17,539 nt of DNA, taken from contig JAKSAU010000796.1 of NCBI GenBank assembly GCA_022361535.1, forward strand, positions 1 to 17,539, in the 5' to 3' direction. This document shows positions 15,470-17,539 of the stretch, in pieces. Made by a program: the position numbers and the translations under genes. Each line of letters opens with the position of its first letter. Position 1 is the first letter of the stretch. The notes below the pieces were generated by a model. That model did no database searches. It was not told the origin of the DNA and worked only from the letters and a program-made list of their open reading frames with translations. This stretch comes from Desulfobacterales bacterium. GTDB taxonomy: Bacteria; Desulfobacterota; Desulfobacteria; Desulfobacterales; Desulfobacteraceae.

Positions 15470-16363
15470 TTATTGGACAGCGTCAAATACCCGGTTCATA
15501 AAAAAAGTAAGATTTCCTTCAGAGTGGTTTGTCCGCCCGTCATTAACCAGTCTTCTTGCAAGTGTCGCCATTGAATCCCCTGCAGGAGTTCCGGGAATTG
15601 TATCTAAAAGAATACTCCGGTTTCGGACTGCCTTCTGCAGGGACAAATCAAATGGGATACATCCTGAATATTCCAATACCACGTTCTTTAGGAATTTATC
15701 CAGGGCGTTGCTCAGTGAGGCATAAACCCGTTTGGCAGCGGCTTCGTTTTCTACCATATTTACAACCAGTTTAAAAAACCGGGTGCCGTATTCCTGGGAC
15801 ATAACCTTCATCAATGCATACGCATCGGTAATGGATGTGGGTTCCGAGGTCGCCACCACAAGACATTCGTCTGAAGCAGCATTAAAATAAAGGACGTTGG
15901 ACGAAATACCTGCCCCTGTATCTAAAAAAATGATATCAGCTTTGTCCGCCAGGGTTTCAAACTCACTGAGCAGGGTCAGCTTTTCACCTTCATTGAGGCT
16001 TGTCAGATCGGCAAACCCGGAACCTCCCGGAAGGATACTGATCCCATGTTCTGTTTTCACCATCACTTCATCCAGAGATTTTTCTCCGGATACCACGTGG
16101 CGGATATTATATTGAGGCCTCAGATTAAATACGATATCAATATTGGCCAAGCCGACGTCAGCATCGATGATAACCACCCGTTTTCCAAGGCGGCTCATGG
16201 CCACGGCCAGGTTACCCACAATATTGGTTTTCCCTACACCGCCTTTGCCGCTGGTCACGGCTACCACTTTAGGATATTTTTTACCCGGGGATCCCGCGTT
16301 TGCTTTTTGCTTTTCCATAGCTGTTGTCCTGGCCATTTGTCGAAGTCCTTTTGCCTGATCCAC
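15470..16363 (-). CDS. flhG: FlhG/FleN, MinD-type ATPase controlling flagellar number
   Basis: FlhG is a membrane-associated ATPase that limits flagellar number and stimulates the FlhF GTPase. The 297-residue protein begins with MDQAKGLRQM, an exact DQAxxLR motif used for FlhF activation. A deviant Walker A (SGKGGVGKT, ending at residue 46), the switch I region DADVGLANID (67-76) and the switch II region DTGAGIS (148-154) are intact. The C-terminal NLTFFMNRVFDAV looks like an amphipathic membrane-targeting helix. Initiation is at GTG 16363, directly after the flhF stop, with AAAGGAG 5 bases upstream; this start is the only one that retains DQAxxLR. Confidence 0.95.
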   Translation of the reverse strand: MDQAKGLRQMARTTAMEKQKANAGSPGKKYPKVVAVTSGKGGVGKTNIVGNLAVAMSRLGKRVVIIDADVGLANIDIVFNLRPQYNIRHVVSGEKSLDEVMVKTEHGISILPGGSGFADLTSLNEGEKLTLLSEFETLADKADIIFLDTGAGISSNVLYFNAASDECLVVATSEPTSITDAYALMKVMSQEYGTRFFKLVVNMVENEAAAKRVYASLSNALDKFLKNVVLEYSGCIPFDLSLQKAVRNRSILLDTIPGTPAGDSMATLARRLVNDGRTNHSEGNLTFFMNRVFDAVQ

Positions 16364-17467
16364 CTAATCTCCTTTGGGGCTTTTTCCAAAGATTATTTTA
16401 AGAAGCTCCTGTTTATTTGGAACCATTAAATCTTCGGGCACCTTCTGCCCGTTTGTAATTAAAGACACTGGCCTGTCAAAGTTGGTCACCTGGTCAAGAA
16501 TTTTACCGCATCTTTTAGTTTCATCAATTTTTGTAAATACGTAGGTATCTGGATTAAATACGGAAAAAGCAGATGCCGCTTCCTTCATATTAATCAATTC
16601 AGAAGTAACACTCAAGGTTAAATGAACCGAGATCTTGAAATCATTCTTAATCAATTCAAGGATTTCATCAATTTTTTCTTTATCATAATGACTGTGGCCG
16701 GCGGTATCAATGAGCACCATATCCATGGATTTCATCCGGTCCAGGGCACAGGACAAGTCCTGGCTTGAGAACGCCGGTACACATACCAAACCCATGATTC
16801 CGGCATAGGCTTTAAGTTGTTCAAAAGCACCGATCCTGTAGTTATCAATGGATATCAGCCCAACTTTCATCTTCCTGTTAAAGGTTAAAAATGCGGCCAA
16901 TTTTGCGATGGTGGTTGTTTTACCTACACCCGTAGGTCCCACAAAAGCTGCTACATGAGGCACACCTGAACTATTGTTCCTGTTAAAATAATCTTTGGTG
17001 TGTAGCCGATCCAGACAAAGCTGCATAACTTTTTTCTTAAGCACTCTTACTTGCTGGGCTTGGTCCAGACCAGGCTTCATACCCTCTGCAGCCCTCTCTA
17101 TGAGTCCTGCAGCAAGACGCTCACTCACCCCGCTTCTTAATAATGAGGCCAGTACCCCAACCGATTCAAAGTGTCGGCATAGAATAGACTGCATACCGGA
17201 ACCAAAACCTGCAATGGAAATCATATCCTTGATTTCAGCTATATCGGATTTCAAGCCGTCCATGTCCATGGGTTCCCCTGCCTGCACAGGTTCCTCATTT
17301 TTCACTTTGAGTCCGGCTTCTACCTCAAACATCTGTTTGGCATAGGGATCCTTAGGGGATTTGGCAACCTTACGGGTGGAGAGAATCATTGCATCTGATC
17401 CCATTTCCTCTTTAATACTGGCAAGGGCATCTTGAATATTGGGCGCCCGAAAAATTTTCTTATTCAT
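16364..17467 (-). CDS. flhF: FlhF, SRP-family GTPase for flagellar placement
   Basis: FlhF marks the site of flagellar assembly. The 367-residue protein has the FlhF N-terminus (FRAPNIQDALASIKEEMGSDA then ILSTRKV), a variable linker, an N-domain (about 75-165) and the G-domain. Nucleotide motifs are G1 GPTGVGKTT (177-185), IDNYRIGAFEQLK (207-219), G3 DTAG (254-257, followed by His where many SRP GTPases have Arg), G4 TKIDE (312-316) and GQKVPEDL (340-347). The ATG overlaps the end of flhA by 8 bases, and the stop abuts flhG. Length is in the usual range. Confidence 0.96.
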   Translation of the reverse strand: MNKKIFRAPNIQDALASIKEEMGSDAMILSTRKVAKSPKDPYAKQMFEVEAGLKVKNEEPVQAGEPMDMDGLKSDIAEIKDMISIAGFGSGMQSILCRHFESVGVLASLLRSGVSERLAAGLIERAAEGMKPGLDQAQQVRVLKKKVMQLCLDRLHTKDYFNRNNSSGVPHVAAFVGPTGVGKTTTIAKLAAFLTFNRKMKVGLISIDNYRIGAFEQLKAYAGIMGLVCVPAFSSQDLSCALDRMKSMDMVLIDTAGHSHYDKEKIDEILELIKNDFKISVHLTLSVTSELINMKEAASAFSVFNPDTYVFTKIDETKRCGKILDQVTNFDRPVSLITNGQKVPEDLMVPNKQELLKIIFGKSPKGD

Positions 17468-17539
17468 CTTTCAAACTTACCTTTCCAACGGCCTGGAGAT
17501 TGATGTCATCCACTATTTCTGCGTGGGATACCACAAATA
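17460..17539 (-). CDS. flhA: Flagellar export gate protein FlhA, last 25 residues
   Basis: Only the C-terminus is in the window. The frame reads VVSHAEIVDDINLQAVGKVS then LKDE and a TAA stop. VxSHxEI and a final VGxVSL are typical of the FlhA cytoplasmic domain end, and flhA normally precedes flhF. The stop overlaps the flhF start (ATGAATAA). Confidence 0.85.
   Translation of the reverse strand, partial: FVVSHAEIVDDINLQAVGKVSLKDE

Noticed and set aside
1..17539. tRNA, rRNA, CRISPR arrays, insertion sequences, attachment sites
   Set aside because: None seen on either strand; the region is a conventional chromosomal flagellar cluster with no transposase or direct-repeat borders.

Overview
The window is a flagellar biosynthesis locus from a Gram-negative bacterium. 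P-ring, L-ring and lipoprotein genes (flgI, flgH, flgA) are present. The gene order flhA-flhF-flhG-fliA plus flgF-flgG-flgA-flgH-flgI-flgJ-flgN-flgK, the sigma-54-type promoters and the protein styles suggest a Desulfobacteraceae-like deltaproteobacterium (Desulfobacterota). That assignment is inferred from reading the proteins, not from a search. Every recognisable gene is on the minus strand except one small zinc-ribbon gene.

In the direction of transcription (high to low coordinates), the first block (about 17539-10528) is one tightly packed operon segment. It holds the end of flhA, flhF (SRP-type GTPase), flhG/fleN (MinD-type ATPase), fliA (sigma-28), a 622-residue acidic membrane protein, a 100-residue Lys/Glu-rich protein, a DUF2802-like membrane protein, a FliK-like hook-length protein and a short FlhB C-domain homologue. 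Neighbours overlap or lie within about 25 bases, so co-transcription is very likely. The block sets flagellar number and position (FlhF/FlhG), late gene expression (FliA) and export switching (FliK/FlhB-like).

The middle (10527-9641) is an intergenic zone containing the only plus-strand gene, a 75-residue four-cysteine zinc ribbon somewhat like phage Mu Com. A dense cluster of inverted repeats precedes it. A well-spaced -24/-12 (sigma-54) promoter faces the other way, toward flgF.

The second minus-strand operon (9640-5045) is flgF-flgG-flgA-flgH-flgI-flgJ: rod, P/L rings and a hydrolase-less FlgJ. A gap of about 450 bases without a gene follows; it contains a second well-spaced sigma-54 promoter. 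After it come flgN (chaperone) and flgK, which runs off the left edge. FlgK is exceptionally large (at least 1361 residues) because of an insertion built of flagellin/hook-like modules.

The most unusual element is the 622-residue protein at 12815-14683. Its cytoplasmic part carries nine copies of the FliM N-terminal motif (consensus SQDDIDxLL), the peptide that in FliM binds CheY-P and, in some bacteria, FlhG. This is followed by one membrane helix and a FliL-like periplasmic domain. It reads as a membrane-anchored multivalent docking array encoded beside flhF/flhG, and may be an undescribed regulator of motor switching or flagellar placement.
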